Shown here: positions 49,695 to 58,528 of the stretch, piece by piece
How positions within the stretch are numbered: position 1 is the stretch's first letter
Layout of the letters: each line of letters starts with the position of its first letter
Source: Streptomyces phaeofaciens
GTDB taxonomy: Bacteria > Actinomycetota > Actinomycetes > Streptomycetales > Streptomycetaceae
DNA: 64,000 nt
Reading direction: 5' to 3'
Assembly (NCBI RefSeq): GCF_014648915.1
Contig: NZ_BMSA01000010.1
Location: 124,001-188,000 of the forward strand
Notes under the pieces: generated by a model
The model's database searches: none
What the model saw: only the letters and a program-made list of their open reading frames with translations
What the model was told of the DNA's origin: nothing
Position numbers and translations under genes: made by a program

Positions 49695-50759
49695 GTGAAA
49701 CCGTTTGCACGCGCATCCCTGATCTCAGCTGCTACGCTTTCGGTGATATTCACCGGCGTCGGCATCACGCCATTGGCTCAGGCCGCGCAACCCGATCAGG
49801 CAGCACCTGTCGCAGAGCCGGACGTCGGAACAGTTGCCGTCACCAGCAGCAACTCAGTGGATGTAACGAGCACGGAAGCCGGCAAAGCGGAGCTGGCGGA
49901 CTTCACAGGTCGCCATTCCGATACACTCCGCACTGCCGGAGCGAGGAGCCTTACCGCCCTGCAGAGCGACTACAAGGTCCTGCAGATCGACATGGATGAA
50001 GTATTCGCAGCTGCGGGGACCTCCCCGAGCTCCTGTGACGTCCAGTCCGAGACCTTGGTGGCACCGAAAAGTGCCACCAATATTACCTACAGGGCCAACA
50101 CCGAAGCGGCGCTTTCTGCCAACGCCGGCTCGGATGTGTGCCAGTTCAATGTCGAGTGGGACGCGGAAACCCCCGATCTGGAATCTCAGGATGATCCTGC
50201 GGTAGCCGCAGCGGCGAGGCCGTACGTGCAGAAGTACGCCAGCGCCTGCTTTTCCCGCAAGTGGCACTACGAGAATCTCGGCGATGACAGGATCAAGTCG
50301 AGCTGGAATGACGGCTGCCATCAGAACTGGGTGGAAAGAAACGACGGAAACCGCACCTGGAACTACTACAGCGTCAAGGTGACGAGCACCTGCCGTGGCG
50401 AGAGAGGACGTCTGACGTCCTGTGGCTATGGCGTCGAGCGTGCGACATCGGGGCCCACTGTGCATTGGGAAGACTGGGCGCCCAACGCAAGCCAGGACCG
50501 AAACGACTGCCGGTCGAGAAGTCTTAGCGTTTCACTGCTCAATGCATCCGTCGGTGGCGAATTCGACATCTGCGAGAAGCAACTGATCAATAAGTATGAG
50601 GAAGCCGGAAAGATGAGCAGTTACTGGAAGGGAAAGGTTACCGACTCTGCCCGCGGAACGGCGCACCAAGTCGCTGTGAAGGTCGGCCAGAACGCCGGGC
50701 GTCCGAAATGGCACCACTGGCTCAACTCTGATGTCTGCCTTGCGTGCTATCACGAGTGA
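49695..50759 (+). CDS. Secreted cysteine-rich protein of unknown function
   Basis: A 354-aa protein of no recognised family. A signal peptide (basic MKPFARASL, hydrophobic core, ending PLAQAAQP) marks export. The mature part has ten cysteines, in pairs that suggest disulfides (TSTCRGERGRLTSCGYG, DVCLACYHE), and aromatic repeats near the middle (SRKWHYENL, NWVERNDGNRTWNYYSV). GTG 49695 has GGGGGA at 4 nt. Codon use is AT-richer than its neighbours, a sign of transfer. A toxin or surface role is possible but unsupported. Confidence 0.75.
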   Translation: MKPFARASLISAATLSVIFTGVGITPLAQAAQPDQAAPVAEPDVGTVAVTSSNSVDVTSTEAGKAELADFTGRHSDTLRTAGARSLTALQSDYKVLQIDMDEVFAAAGTSPSSCDVQSETLVAPKSATNITYRANTEAALSANAGSDVCQFNVEWDAETPDLESQDDPAVAAAARPYVQKYASACFSRKWHYENLGDDRIKSSWNDGCHQNWVERNDGNRTWNYYSVKVTSTCRGERGRLTSCGYGVERATSGPTVHWEDWAPNASQDRNDCRSRSLSVSLLNASVGGEFDICEKQLINKYEEAGKMSSYWKGKVTDSARGTAHQVAVKVGQNAGRPKWHHWLNSDVCLACYHE

Positions 50760-50873
50760 GGAACGTTGCTGAACGCGACACCGAGAAGTCTCGTCCAGCT
50801 TCGCCCGGTGAATCTGCCGGAGTCATGCGATCTCGACCCTGTTGGCTTCGACCGAAACAAGAGGCAGCCCCCC

Positions 50874-51374
50874 ATGCGTCAAAGAATGCCCATCCTGGTA
50901 GTGCCCCTGGTTCTCTTCGCGGGCGCGTGCGGAACGGACTCGCCCGAGGCCACCGCATCGCCCGGTCAAGCCACGCCGTCTGTCACTGCCGAGCAGGCGC
51001 TACAGGTCTTCGACGACGTCGCGTCGCATGCTGCCCGCTCGAACGGCAACGAGTTCTGCAAGCGATTCGCCTACCAGGTGGAAGCCTGCGAGGGCGTGTG
51101 GAAGGAAGCCGACGACTTCTGTCTCAAGCCCGGCGCGAAGCCGCGCGTCATTCGTTCGGCACCGGTGCGAAGCACGAAGGAGTCGGCGGGGGGACGCGTA
51201 CTGGAGCTCGAAGGCCTGACAGCAGGTGGGCAGAGGTACGTCTCCGAGTTCTTCGTGACAGTGGCGGACGGCAACCCGCGCGCTTCCGTGGGGGTCTACT
51301 GGACGGGGCTGGGGCTGGCCGAATCGCCGTTGGGCGACGGCAACACGGTGCTTCCCACATCAGAGTGCGCCTAG
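50874..51374 (+). CDS. Small lipoprotein of unknown function
   Basis: A 166-aa exported lipoprotein with lipobox LFAGAC near residue 20. The mature region has conserved-looking paired cysteines (NEFCKRFAYQVEACEG, DDFCLKPG) and a beta-strand-rich C-terminus. No family is recognised. ATG 50874 was chosen as the start of the signal; ATG 50886 is also possible. It shares the islet with the secreted cysteine-rich protein and ends 10 nt before the convergent HEAT gene. Confidence 0.65.
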   Translation: MRQRMPILVVPLVLFAGACGTDSPEATASPGQATPSVTAEQALQVFDDVASHAARSNGNEFCKRFAYQVEACEGVWKEADDFCLKPGAKPRVIRSAPVRSTKESAGGRVLELEGLTAGGQRYVSEFFVTVADGNPRASVGVYWTGLGLAESPLGDGNTVLPTSECA

Positions 51375-51383
51375 CCTTCCGGG

Positions 51384-52187
51384 TCACTCCGGGGACCGCA
51401 CCGCCTCCACCGCCTCCCTGACGTCCACGTCGGGGTCGGTGGCGAGGCGGTCGAGCAGGGCCGGCACTCCCGGGGTCTTCCAGCCGCAGACCGCCCACAC
51501 CAGTTCCTCCCGCACGGTCGGGTCGGGGTGGGTGGCCAGCCGGGCCAGTTCGGCGACCGGGCCGCGACGGCGCTTGGCGAACCAGTGCAGGGCCTCCTTC
51601 AGCACCGCCGGATCGCCGGGGTCGCCGGCCGCCGCGATCCGGGCGAGCAGGACGCGGGGCGGCGGGCCGGGGCCGTCGAGGGGGTGCGGCAGGCGCTCGC
51701 GGAGGCGGCGGGCGCCGTGACCGCCGCGCACCGCGCAGCCGTAGCAGGTGCAGGGGCGGGTGCCGTGGGCGCCCGGCAGGTACCGCCAGCCAGCGACCTG
51801 CGGGGCGGTGCGGATGCGGTGGATCTCGCGCGGGCGGATCGCGCGGGGCACGAAGACCTCCCAGCCGCGCGGGTCCTCCAGCGCCGAGATCCGCCGGACA
51901 GCCTCGGCAGCGGTGACGGTCACCTGGGCGTCCCGGGCGCGGTCCCGGTAGTGGCCGACCAGCATCTCCTGGGCGTCGTCCAGGCGGACGTGCACGGCGA
52001 CCAGACCGCCCCGGCTGCCGAAGCGGGCCAGCTCGCGCAGCCACTGGTGGGTGAGGGTGTGGGAGGGCAGGACCGGGAAGCAGTAGACGCCGCGGGCGCC
52101 GCCCTGGCCCCGGCTCGCGGCGCGGATCCCGGACCGGCGGACGCGCTGGGCGTCGGCCGCCGAGGTGAGGTGCACGAACATCGCCAC
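51384..52187 (-). CDS. HEAT-repeat protein with N-terminal KptA/ART-like region
   Basis: A 267-aa protein. Residues 1-130 (MFVHLTSAADAQRVRRSGIR, RGVYCFPVLPSHTLTH, WEVFVPRAIRPREI) have the look of an ADP-ribosyl-transferase/2'-phosphotransferase fold, but this is tentative. A short Cys cluster (CTCYGCAVRGG) follows. Residues about 180-267 are HEAT repeats (DPAVLKEALHWF, HPDPTVREELVWAVCG, DPDVDVREAVEAV). The 3' end is duplicated 2.1 kb away. It lies 7 nt after the next gene on the same strand. Confidence 0.7.
   Translation of the reverse strand: MAMFVHLTSAADAQRVRRSGIRAASRGQGGARGVYCFPVLPSHTLTHQWLRELARFGSRGGLVAVHVRLDDAQEMLVGHYRDRARDAQVTVTAAEAVRRISALEDPRGWEVFVPRAIRPREIHRIRTAPQVAGWRYLPGAHGTRPCTCYGCAVRGGHGARRLRERLPHPLDGPGPPPRVLLARIAAAGDPGDPAVLKEALHWFAKRRRGPVAELARLATHPDPTVREELVWAVCGWKTPGVPALLDRLATDPDVDVREAVEAVRSPE
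51396..51435. repeat. 40-bp direct repeat, right copy
   Basis: Matches 49277-49316 at 39 of 40 positions, in the same orientation, 2.1 kb away. The right copy is inside the 3' end of the intact HEAT gene; the left copy is the scar. The two secreted-protein genes lie between them. Confidence 0.8.
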
Positions 52188-52194
52188 GGACCGC

Positions 52195-52689
52195 TCACAC
52201 CCCCAGTCCGGCCGGGGGCGGGCCCAGTGGGTCCGAAGCCGCCACCTCCGGGTTGGCGAGAGCCGCCTCGTAGGTCTCCCGCGCGAACACGTACGGGCCG
52301 AGGGGGAGTTCGCCCCACTGCTCGCGGTGCGGCTGGCGGAAGGAGGACCACGTGACCGTCGTGGCGGTCACGGCGATGCGGGCCGTCAGGGGCCAGCACT
52401 CCCAGATGCCGCAGGGGCAGCCGAGCAGGGGTGCGCTGTCGGCCGCCACGGGCAGGAAGGGGTTCTCGGGGAAGTCGAGGACGCCCAGGCCGTCGTGGCC
52501 GCGCCAGAGGAGTTCGGCCGACTCCCGCTCCTGGTCCTCGAACTGGTCCTCCAGCTCCGGGCGCCACAGCTCGCGTGTCGCCCACGCCGTGTGCGCGCGC
52601 AGGTCGGTGCCGTCGACGCGGACGCCCCAGACCGGGCCGCCGTCCTGCGGCGGGTACTGGAAGAACTCGATGCCGTTCACATCCCGCAT
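52195..52689 (-). CDS. Conserved-looking protein of unknown function
   Basis: A 164-aa soluble protein with no recognised family. It has a GIEFFQYPPQDGGPVWGVRVDGTDL N-terminal strand region, many tryptophans, and a Cys pair CPCGIWECW in the middle. It precedes the HEAT gene by 7 nt on the same strand, so the two are probably cotranscribed and may work together. Start uncertain: ATG 52689 or GTG 52695. Confidence 0.6.
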   Translation of the reverse strand: MRDVNGIEFFQYPPQDGGPVWGVRVDGTDLRAHTAWATRELWRPELEDQFEDQERESAELLWRGHDGLGVLDFPENPFLPVAADSAPLLGCPCGIWECWPLTARIAVTATTVTWSSFRQPHREQWGELPLGPYVFARETYEAALANPEVAASDPLGPPPAGLGV

Positions 52690-52725
52690 CCTCACCGCAC
52701 GGCCGCCCGCCCCGCGAGCCCTTTA

Positions 52726-54636
52726 CTACGCGTAGAGCCCTTCGACCTGCTCGGCGAAGTCCCGCAGGATCTGTTCGCGGCGCAGTTTCATCGACGGGGT
52801 CAGATGCCCCTCCGCCTCCGTGAAGTCCGTCGGCAGGACGGCGAACCGGCGGATCGACTCGGGGCGGGAGACCAGTTTGTTGGCCTCGTCGACGGCGCGT
52901 TGCAGCAGGGCTTCCAGTTCCTGGTCCCCGATGAGCAGCTCCACCGGGACGGGGTGCTTGCCGTTCATGTTGCGCCAGTGGGTGAGCCCGTCGGGGTCGA
53001 GCGTGAGGAGCGCGGAGACGTACGGGCGGCCGTCGCCGAGGACGATGGCCTGGGAGATCAGCGGGTGGGAGCGCAGCCAGTTCTCCAGCGGTGCCGGGGC
53101 GACGCTCTTGCCGCCGGCCGTGATGATCATTTCCTTCTTGCGGCCGGTGATCGTCAGATAGCCCTCGTCGTCCAGCTCGCCGAGGTCGCCGGTCGGGAGC
53201 CAGCCGTCGGGGGCCGCGGGGACCACCCCGCCCGCCGCCGGGTCCCAGTAGCCGCGCAGGACGTGCTCGCCGGCGACGAGGATCTCGCCGTCCGCCGCGA
53301 TCCGGATCCTGGTGCCGGGCATCGGCCAGCCGACCGTGCCCAGCCTGGGTTTCAGCGGAGGTGTGACCGTGGTGGCGCCGGTGGTCTCCGTGAGGCCGTA
53401 GCCCTCGTAGATCTCGATGCCGGCGCCGAGGTAGAACGACGACAGCCGGCGGCCGAGCGGGGAGCCGCCGCAGATGGCGTGGCGGACGCGGCCGCCCATG
53501 GCCTGGCGGATCTTGCGATAGACGAGCGGGTCGTACAGGGCGCGGGCGGCGCGGACGGTGGCGCCGGGGCCGGATCCGGCGCCGGTCTTGTGGGCCTCGA
53601 CCGCCTCGCCGTAGCGGCGGGCCGTGGAGACCGCCCGGTCGAAGGTGGACACCCGGCCGCCCTCCTCCGCCCGCGCACGGGCCGTGTTGAAGATCTTCTC
53701 CAGCATGTACGGGATGGCAAGGAGGCAGGTCGGCCGGAAGGCGGCCAGGTCGGGCATGAGGTCCTCGGACCGCAGGCTCGGCGCGTGGCCCAGGCGGACG
53801 CGGGCGCGGACGCAGGCGATGGCGACCATCCGGCCGAAGACGTGGGACATCGGCAGGAAGAGAAGGACGGAGAGGTCGTCGCCGGTGCCCTTGAAGACGG
53901 GGTAGAGGAGTTCGATCGCGTTGTCGACCTCGGCGAAGAAGTTGCCGTGGGTGAGCGCGCAGCCCTTGGGACGGCCGGTGGTGCCGGAGGTGTAGATGAG
54001 GGTGGCGAGCGTGTCCGGGCCCAGCACCCCGCGTCTGACGGCGACTTCGCCGTCGGGCACGTGCTCGCCCGCCTCCGCGAGCCGCTCCACATGGCCCTTC
54101 TCCATCACCCACAGGTGCTGGAGGTCGGGCAGCCGGTCGCGTTCGGGGCCGAGCGCGGCGGCCTGCGCGACCGTCTCGGTGATCAGGGCGACCGCGCCGG
54201 AGTCGTGCAGGATCCAGCGGGTCTGGAAGACCGAGGAGGTGGGGTAGATCGGGACGGTGACCAGGCCGGCCGCCCAGGCGCCGAAGTCGAGCAGCGTCCA
54301 CTCGTACGTCGTGCGGGCCATGATGGCGATCCGGTCGCCGGGCATCAGCCCCTCCGCGATCAGCCCCCGGGCCACGGCCTGCACCTGGGCGGCGAACCGT
54401 TCCGCCGTGATGTCCGTCCACTCGCCGTCCGGGCCCTTGCGGCTGAGCACCACCGCCTGGGGGTCGGCGGCGGAGTTGTCGTAGGGCAGGTCGGCGAGCG
54501 ACCCGTGCGTGACCGGCTGGACGAACGCCGGTACGGACGCCTCCCGGACGACGCCGTCCAGCCGCCGGGTCTCGGGCTCCACGAGGGCGGGGGGAGCGTC
54601 GTCGAAGTCGGCGGAGGTGGAGTACGGCGTGGACAC
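52726..54636 (-). CDS. Long-chain acyl-CoA synthetase
   Basis: AMP-forming ligase, 636 aa, activating fatty acids with ATP and CoA. Motifs TLIYTSGTTGRPKGC (P-loop), YEGYGLTETTGA, and GDLGELDDEGYLTITGRKKEMIITAGGK (A8 region) are intact. The fold matches the FadD15-type group. The GTG start at 54636 has GGGAG 9 nt upstream and gives MSTPYSTSADFDD. It lies next to the thiolase/FabG4/MaoC cluster. Confidence 0.9.
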   Translation of the reverse strand: MSTPYSTSADFDDAPPALVEPETRRLDGVVREASVPAFVQPVTHGSLADLPYDNSAADPQAVVLSRKGPDGEWTDITAERFAAQVQAVARGLIAEGLMPGDRIAIMARTTYEWTLLDFGAWAAGLVTVPIYPTSSVFQTRWILHDSGAVALITETVAQAAALGPERDRLPDLQHLWVMEKGHVERLAEAGEHVPDGEVAVRRGVLGPDTLATLIYTSGTTGRPKGCALTHGNFFAEVDNAIELLYPVFKGTGDDLSVLLFLPMSHVFGRMVAIACVRARVRLGHAPSLRSEDLMPDLAAFRPTCLLAIPYMLEKIFNTARARAEEGGRVSTFDRAVSTARRYGEAVEAHKTGAGSGPGATVRAARALYDPLVYRKIRQAMGGRVRHAICGGSPLGRRLSSFYLGAGIEIYEGYGLTETTGATTVTPPLKPRLGTVGWPMPGTRIRIAADGEILVAGEHVLRGYWDPAAGGVVPAAPDGWLPTGDLGELDDEGYLTITGRKKEMIITAGGKSVAPAPLENWLRSHPLISQAIVLGDGRPYVSALLTLDPDGLTHWRNMNGKHPVPVELLIGDQELEALLQRAVDEANKLVSRPESIRRFAVLPTDFTEAEGHLTPSMKLRREQILRDFAEQVEGLYA

Positions 54637-54858
54637 GGGGCGGCTCCCTGGGCGTGCAGCGGGGAAACTGCTTGCTGCATACGTACGTGCCTCGCGTACC
54701 GAGGCGTTCAACCGGGATGCCCCCGAAGACAGGGGTTACCGCCAGTTAGGTAGGGGATCGTACGGTGCCCACGTGTGGGGGGTGTGGGCGTTCGGGGATG
54801 GTCCGGGGTCGAGGCTGTGCAACATCGTCAGGTATGTGAGGGGTATTCAGTTTTGTTC

Positions 54859-54895
54859 CCGTGCGCGGCTCAGGCCGTCCGCCGTGCGCGGCTCA
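54859..54895. repeat. 14-bp direct repeat upstream of fadD
   Basis: CCGTGCGCGGCTCA occurs at 54859-54872 and 54882-54895 (23-bp period) between the acyl-CoA ligase and thiolase genes. No function is evident. Confidence 0.5.
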
Positions 54896-54912
54896 CGCCG
54901 CCCCGAGGCGGC

Positions 54913-56247
54913 TCAGGCGCGTTCCAGCACGGCCGTGACGCCCTGGCCGCCCGCCGCGCAGATCGAGATCAATCCCCGCCCGGGACCGCCCTGTTCGGCG
55001 AGCAGCTTGGCCAGCGTCGCCACGATCCGGGCACCGGTCGCCGCGAACGGATGGCCGGTCGCGAGCGAGGAGCCCGCCACGTTGAGCCGGTCCCGGTCGA
55101 CGGGTGCGAGGCCCTGCTTCTCCCAGGCCGCGAGGGTCGCCAGCACCTGGGAGGCGAACGCCTCGTGCACCTCGATCAGGTCGAAGTCCTCGATGCCGAG
55201 CCCGGTGCGCTCCAGCATGCGCGGCACCGCGTACGCCGGCGCCATCAGCAGGCCGTCCCCGCCGCCCGCGACATCGCCGCGCACGAAGTCCACGGCCGCC
55301 GTCTCGTACGCGGTGAGATAGGCCAGCGGCTCCAGACCGCGCGCCTGCGCCCACTCCTCGGAGGCGAGCAGGACGACGGCGGCGCCGTCGGTGAGCGGGG
55401 TCGAATTGCCCGCCGTCATGGTCGGTTCGGGGCCGTCGGTGCCGAACACCGGCTTGAGCGCGGCCAGTTTCTCGACGGTGGAGTCCGGGCGCAGGTTCTG
55501 GTCGCGGGTCAGGTCACGGAAGGGGACCACCAGGTCGCGGAAGAAGCCCCGCTCGTAGGCGGCCGCCAGCCGCTGGTGGCTGGTCGCCGCGAGTTCGTCC
55601 TGGGCCTCGCGGGAGACGCCCCAGGCGCGGGCGGTGACCGCCGCGTGCTCACCCATGGACAGTCCGGTGCGGGGCTCGGCGTTGCGCGGTATCTCGGGGA
55701 CCAGATGGCCGGGCCGGATCTTCGCGAGGGCCTTCAGCCGGGCGCCCGTCGACCTGGCCCGGCGGGCTTCGAGGAGGATGCGGCGCAGCGCGTCGTTGAC
55801 GCCGAGCGGGGCGTCGCTCGCGGTGTCGGCGCCGCCCGCGATCGCCGACTCGGTCTGGCCGAGGGCGATCTTGTTCGCGGCGGCGATGATCGCCTGGAGG
55901 CCGGTGCCGCAGGCCTGCTGGATGTCGTAGGCCGGGGTCCGGGCGTCGAGCTTCGAGCCGAGGACGGTCTCCCGGGCGAGGTTGAAGTCCCGGCTGTGCT
56001 TGAGGACGGCGCCGGCGACCACTTCGCCGACGACCCCGGGCACGTCGAGGCCGTAACGGTTCGCCAGGCCGTTCACGGCCGCCGTCAGCATCTCCTGGTT
56101 GGAGGCGGTGGCGTAGGGGCCGTCGGAGCGGGCGAAGGGGACACGGGTGCCGCCGACGATCGCGACGCGGCGGGCGCGCGGGGGCTCCGAGGGGCTGAAA
56201 TCCGACGGCTCCACCAGCTTCAGCCGTGACGGCTCCGAGGCACTCAT
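54913..56247 (-). CDS. Acetyl-CoA acyltransferase (thiolase), FadA2-like
   Basis: Thiolase of fatty-acid beta-oxidation, 444 aa. The nucleophilic Cys is in QQACGTGLQA, the His in LATGHPFAATGA and the second Cys in ICAAGGQG. It is divergent from fabG4/htdX-like genes, the same arrangement as fadA2-fabG4-htdX in Mycobacterium tuberculosis (Rv0243, Rv0242c, Rv0241c). The shared promoter region carries two dyads that fit a TetR-type repressor. Confidence 0.9.
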   Translation of the reverse strand: MSASEPSRLKLVEPSDFSPSEPPRARRVAIVGGTRVPFARSDGPYATASNQEMLTAAVNGLANRYGLDVPGVVGEVVAGAVLKHSRDFNLARETVLGSKLDARTPAYDIQQACGTGLQAIIAAANKIALGQTESAIAGGADTASDAPLGVNDALRRILLEARRARSTGARLKALAKIRPGHLVPEIPRNAEPRTGLSMGEHAAVTARAWGVSREAQDELAATSHQRLAAAYERGFFRDLVVPFRDLTRDQNLRPDSTVEKLAALKPVFGTDGPEPTMTAGNSTPLTDGAAVVLLASEEWAQARGLEPLAYLTAYETAAVDFVRGDVAGGGDGLLMAPAYAVPRMLERTGLGIEDFDLIEVHEAFASQVLATLAAWEKQGLAPVDRDRLNVAGSSLATGHPFAATGARIVATLAKLLAEQGGPGRGLISICAAGGQGVTAVLERA

Positions 56248-56277
56248 CTCGACCTGCTCCTCACCCTTGACCTAGAC

Positions 56278-56307
56278 TTACCCTCGGTAACCTTACTCCA
56301 GAGTAAG
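56278..56307. promoter_or_regulatory. Two tandem dyads in the divergent fadA2/fabG4 promoter
   Basis: TTACC-N3-GGTAA (56278-56290) and CTTACTC-CA-GAGTAAG (56292-56307) lie one base apart between the divergent thiolase and reductase genes. A TTGACC hexamer (56267-56272) precedes them. They are the likely operators for the TetR regulator encoded at 58609-59253. Confidence 0.6.
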
Positions 56308-56336
56308 CATGTGTGCCGAGCCCGTGGGAGACGAAC

Positions 56337-57641
56337 ATGGCCGACCGCTATCTGAGCTTCACCGCCACCGCACCCGGCCGTTTCCTCACCCGAAGGCTCG
56401 GCCTTCCGCAACCGGCGGCGCTCAGGCGCTGGTCCCCCGAACACCCGTCTCTCACAGGATCCTTGATCCACCTTACGGCCGGGAGGACCACCCTCGACCT
56501 CGCGCCCGTACTGGCCCGCACGGGCCTGCCGCTCGGCACCACCGGCCCCACCGCCGCCGTCGTCCTCGACGCGACCGGGGTCCGGGACGTCGACACCCTC
56601 GCCGAGGTGCACACGGCCCTGCACCCCGTCGCGGGGACCGTCACGGCGAGCGGACGGATCGTCGTGCTCGGCGCGCCCCTCGACACCGAGGACCACCACC
56701 GGGCCGCCGTCCAGCAGGCCCTGGAAGGGTTCGTGCGCTCCCTCGGCAAGGAGATCGGCCGGGGCAGGACCGTCAACCTGGTGCGGCTGACCGACGCGGA
56801 GGCCGCCGAGTCCACCCTGCGGTTCCTGCTGTCGCCCAGGTCCGCCTACGTCAGCGGACAGGTGATCGGGGTCGGCGCCGCCCACGGCGAGGCGTACGGG
56901 GACGCGGACCGGCCGCTCGCCGGCCGTACCGCACTCGTCACCGGCGGCGCGCGCGGAATCGGCGAGGCGGTCGCCGAGACCCTCGCCCGCGACGGCGCGA
57001 CGGTCGTCGTCCTCGACGTGCCCCAGGCCGAGGCCGACGCCCGGCAGGTCGCCGAACGGCTCGGCGGACGGGCCCTCGCACTCGACATCACCGCCGCCGA
57101 CGCGGGCGGGCGGATCGCCGACGCGCTCCCCGACGGACTCGACGTACTGATCCACAACGCCGGGATCACCCGGGACCGACGCCTGGTCAACATGCCCGCC
57201 GAACGGTGGGGTCCGGTGCTCGACGTCAACCTCGCGAGCGTCCTGCGCACCACCGACGCCCTGCTCGCCCGGGGCACCCTGCGCCCCGGCGGGCGGATCG
57301 TGGCGACCGCGTCCATCGCCGGGCTCGCCGGGAACGCGGGCCAGACGAACTACGGCGCGAGCAAGGCGGGCATCGCCGGGCTGGTACGGGCCCTCGCACC
57401 CCGCGCCCTCGCCGAGCACGGGGTGACCGTGAACGCCGTCGCCCCCGGATTCATCGAGACGAGGATGACGGCCGCCGTACCGCTGTTCATCCGGGAGGCC
57501 GGGCGCCGGATGAACTCCCTCGCCCAGGGCGGACTGCCCGTCGACGTCGCCGAGACCACCGCCTGGCTCGCCCACCCCGCGTCCGGCGCGGTGAACGGAC
57601 AGGTCGTGCGGGTGTGCGGCCAGAGCCTGCTGGGGGCGTGA
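56337..57641 (+). CDS. High-molecular-weight beta-ketoacyl reductase, FabG4-like
   Basis: Short-chain dehydrogenase, 434 aa, reducing 3-ketoacyl thioesters. The N-terminal 200 residues are a degenerate flavodoxin-like domain; the C-terminal half has the NAD(P) loop TGGARGIGEAVAETLARDG, the Ser of ATASIAGLAGN and the Tyr-Lys of TNYGASKAGIAG. This two-domain layout defines the FabG4 group. ATG 56337 has GGGAG 7 nt upstream. TGATG overlap with the MaoC gene. Confidence 0.9.
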   Translation: MADRYLSFTATAPGRFLTRRLGLPQPAALRRWSPEHPSLTGSLIHLTAGRTTLDLAPVLARTGLPLGTTGPTAAVVLDATGVRDVDTLAEVHTALHPVAGTVTASGRIVVLGAPLDTEDHHRAAVQQALEGFVRSLGKEIGRGRTVNLVRLTDAEAAESTLRFLLSPRSAYVSGQVIGVGAAHGEAYGDADRPLAGRTALVTGGARGIGEAVAETLARDGATVVVLDVPQAEADARQVAERLGGRALALDITAADAGGRIADALPDGLDVLIHNAGITRDRRLVNMPAERWGPVLDVNLASVLRTTDALLARGTLRPGGRIVATASIAGLAGNAGQTNYGASKAGIAGLVRALAPRALAEHGVTVNAVAPGFIETRMTAAVPLFIREAGRRMNSLAQGGLPVDVAETTAWLAHPASGAVNGQVVRVCGQSLLGA

Positions 57642-58528
57642 TGACCTCGCTGAAGAACACGCCGTCGCTGGGGCCGCTGCTCGCGCGGGGCGCGCTGCTC
57701 TCGCCCTTCAAGAGACCCCGCCCGGGGGCCGCCTTCACCGGGGACCGGCTGGTCCTGCCCGGCCTGCGCGTCGACGTCGGCCGGCTCTCCTGCTACGAGC
57801 GGGTGTGCGGCTTCGCCACCGGCGGCGACGGCCTGCCGGTCACCTACCCCCACGTCCTGGGCTTCCCCCTGGCCATGGCCCTCATGAGCGGCCGCGCCTT
57901 CCCGCTCCCGCTGCTGGGACTCGTCCACACGTCCATCGAGATCACCCGCCACCGCCCCCTGGCCGCCGCGGACACCTACGAACTCACGGTGTACGTCGAC
58001 CACTTGTCCCCGCACCGGCGCGGGACCCAGGCGTCGGTCGTCACGGAACTGCGGGCGGCGGAGGGCGGGGCGTCGAACGGCGGGGCAGTGGACGGCGGGG
58101 CGACGGTCTGGGAGTCGACGAGCACCTACCTGGCCCGGCACCGCACCGCCACGCCCGCCGCACCGAGGGAACCGGAGCCCGAGCCGGCGCCGCCGCCCGT
58201 CCTGGACGAGTGGCGGCTCGGCGGGGACGTGGGGCGCCGCTACGGAGCCGTCTCCGGCGACCGCAACCCCATCCACCTGCACCCGCTCACCGCCCGCCTC
58301 TTCGGCTTCCCCCGCGCCATCGCCCACGGCATGTGGACCGTCGCCCGCTGCCTCGCCGCCCACGGCACCCCACCGGCCGTACGGGTGCACGCCGACTTCC
58401 GGGCCCCGGTACTGCTGCCGGGCACGGTGGCGTTCGCCTCGGACGGGGAACGGTTCGCGCTGCGGGGGACGGGGGACGCCTCCGGGCGGATCCATGTGAG
58501 CGGGCGGGTGGAGCCCCTCAGGGCCTAG
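57641..58528 (+). CDS. MaoC/HtdX-like enoyl hydratase
   Basis: Double hot-dog hydratase, 295 aa, acting on (3R)-hydroxyacyl or enoyl thioesters. The catalytic Asp-His of the R-hydratase motif is in AVSGDRNPIHLHPLTARLFGFPRAIAHGMW (written here in part). It is coupled to fabG4, as in Mycobacterium. Its stop codon TAG is the first three bases of an inverted-repeat element (58526-58611). Confidence 0.88.
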   Translation: MTSLKNTPSLGPLLARGALLSPFKRPRPGAAFTGDRLVLPGLRVDVGRLSCYERVCGFATGGDGLPVTYPHVLGFPLAMALMSGRAFPLPLLGLVHTSIEITRHRPLAAADTYELTVYVDHLSPHRRGTQASVVTELRAAEGGASNGGAVDGGATVWESTSTYLARHRTATPAAPREPEPEPAPPPVLDEWRLGGDVGRRYGAVSGDRNPIHLHPLTARLFGFPRAIAHGMWTVARCLAAHGTPPAVRVHADFRAPVLLPGTVAFASDGERFALRGTGDASGRIHVSGRVEPLRA

